Of a stretch of DNA of 18,537 nucleotides, positions 17,974 through 18,537 are shown piece after piece (within the stretch, counting starts at the first letter, position 1; each line of letters opens with the position of its first letter). The notes under the pieces were generated by a model. The model was not told where the DNA came from, ran no database searches, and saw nothing but the letters and a program-made list of their open reading frames with translations. Source of the stretch: Hondaea fermentalgiana (taxonomy: Eukaryota > Sar > Bigyra > Thraustochytrida > Thraustochytriidae). The stretch covers positions 175,761 to 194,297 of the forward strand of contig NPFB01000028.1 of the NCBI GenBank assembly GCA_014084085.1, written 5' to 3'. A program made the translations under genes and the position numbers.

Positions 17974-18125
17974 CTTGGCGCCTCTTTCCTTTCCGCCGGT
18001 CCGCTTCCTCGCACGCAAGCACGCACGCAAGTAAGGCGCCTAAGGCAGGTAAAGCAGGCTGCTGCTTGCAATCAAGCAAGCACGCCAGCCAGGCAGGACA
18101 CGCGAGCAAAGCTCACCGCCGCCGC

Positions 18126-18147
18126 CGTACGTACGCGCGCGCGCGCG
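18126..18147. repeat. Alternating purine-pyrimidine tract ending in (CG)7
   Basis: Twenty-two bases alternate strictly between pyrimidine and purine; the last fourteen (18134-18147) are pure CG dinucleotides. Such sequence is prone to left-handed Z-DNA under negative supercoiling. It lies about 150-175 bp upstream of the V-ATPase d start. Confidence 0.85.
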
Positions 18148-18193
18148 GACCACCGGCCGCTCGCTCGCTCTCTCTGTCTCTCCCGCGCTCACT

Positions 18194-18239
18194 CGCGTGC
18201 GCGCGTACGTGCGTGCGCGTGCGCGTGCGTGCGTGCGTG
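18194..18239. repeat. 46-nt alternating purine-pyrimidine tract
   Basis: From 18194 to 18239 every base alternates pyrimidine/purine, almost all CG and TG steps with one TA step. It is the longest such run I see in the window and a strong Z-DNA candidate, about 220-266 bp upstream of the V-ATPase d start. Confidence 0.85.
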
Positions 18240-18305
18240 GTCGGCGGCCTCTGCACGCTCGCTCGCTCGAACTCGCTCTGCCTTGCGCCGCTGTGCGCCG
18301 CCGCC

Positions 18306-18393
18306 GCAGCAGCCATAGCCCACTTGCGCCCCGGCGGCGCCGCACTTGCGCGCCGGATATACCCCACTTGCGGCCGCCGCATAGCCCACTTGC
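18306..18393 (-). repeat. 22-bp-spaced GCAAGTG array (four copies)
   Basis: GCAAGTG on the minus strand (CACTTGC on the plus strand) occurs at 18321-18327, 18343-18349, 18365-18371 and 18387-18393, exactly 22 bp apart each time. Each copy is followed on the minus strand by a 15-base spacer, and three of the four spacers begin GGCTAT or GGGTAT. The spacers are otherwise diverged, so the conserved parts are the heptamer and the TAT box. It lies 333-420 bp upstream of the V-ATPase d start, on its strand. It looks like an array of protein-binding sites in the distal promoter. Confidence 0.75.
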
Positions 18394-18537
18394 CCGCCCC
18401 GCCCTGCGCTGCTGCGCTGCTGCACTGCAGCTCCCCGCTTCTGGCTGCCTGCACTCGGCACCCGGCCGCTGCACCGCGCCGCCCCGCCGCCTGCAGCCGG
18501 CCGCCCTGCGCGCGGGCGGGCGCAGGCGCGCGGCGGC

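Larger units (their letters stand above)
17974..18537 (-). promoter_or_regulatory. GC-rich promoter / leader of V-ATPase subunit d
   Basis: This is the upstream region of the minus-strand V-ATPase d gene, running to the window edge. Closest to the gene are GCAAG/CAAG-type repeats (18007-18080). Further out are two alternating purine-pyrimidine tracts, CTCG/CT runs and a 22-bp-spaced repeat array. On the gene's strand a pyrimidine-rich stretch ending CCTTAG lies at about 18039-18055 and could be a 3' splice site of a leader intron, but no matching donor is clear. A long plus-strand open frame across the gene and this region is a composition shadow. Confidence 0.5.

Noticed and set aside
17419..18318. 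299-codon plus-strand open frame across V-ATPase d and its promoter
   Set aside because: It is antisense to a certain V-ATPase d gene and continues into dinucleotide and tetranucleotide repeats, giving R/A/C-rich low-complexity sequence.

Overview
This is a compact eukaryotic nuclear segment, not bacterial. It carries seven long uninterrupted reading frames, each with its own spaced promoter and 3' region. The proteins are typically eukaryotic: a COPII coat subunit, an IQ-motif protein, a malonyl-CoA decarboxylase, a ubiquitin-like protein, an F-box/SPRY protein, a membrane-anchored TKL kinase and the V-ATPase subunit d. The near absence of introns, moderately high GC, short intergenic gaps and tetranucleotide tracts of the CTTG/GCAAG type would fit a thraustochytrid-like stramenopile. 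That placement is inference, and no marker gene proves it. 

Layout: SEC24 (205-3447, +) converges on an IQ-motif protein (3843-6236, -). A 1.7 kb divergent gap with T-tracts, small palindromes and a CTTG microsatellite leads into malonyl-CoA decarboxylase (7958-9601, +). Next is a TATA-box promoter and a gene with a C-terminal ubiquitin-like domain (10286-11068, +). This converges on an F-box/SPRY gene (11301-12542, -). A 1.3 kb divergent gap with an 11-bp inverted repeat separates that gene from a TKL kinase with six predicted membrane segments (13842-16304, +). The kinase converges on V-ATPase subunit d (16792-17973, -), whose GC-rich upstream region runs to the window end. That region holds a strictly 22-bp-spaced repeat array and long alternating purine-pyrimidine tracts. 

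The genes do not form an operon or an obvious pathway. Sec24 and V-ATPase d are secretory/endomembrane housekeeping genes, malonyl-CoA decarboxylase is lipid metabolism, and the other four are regulatory or unassigned. I saw no tRNA, rRNA, CRISPR array or mobile element. The most unusual observations are the phased repeat upstream of V-ATPase d, the architecture of the membrane TKL kinase with a hairpin just before its start codon, and the leader of the malonyl-CoA decarboxylase gene.
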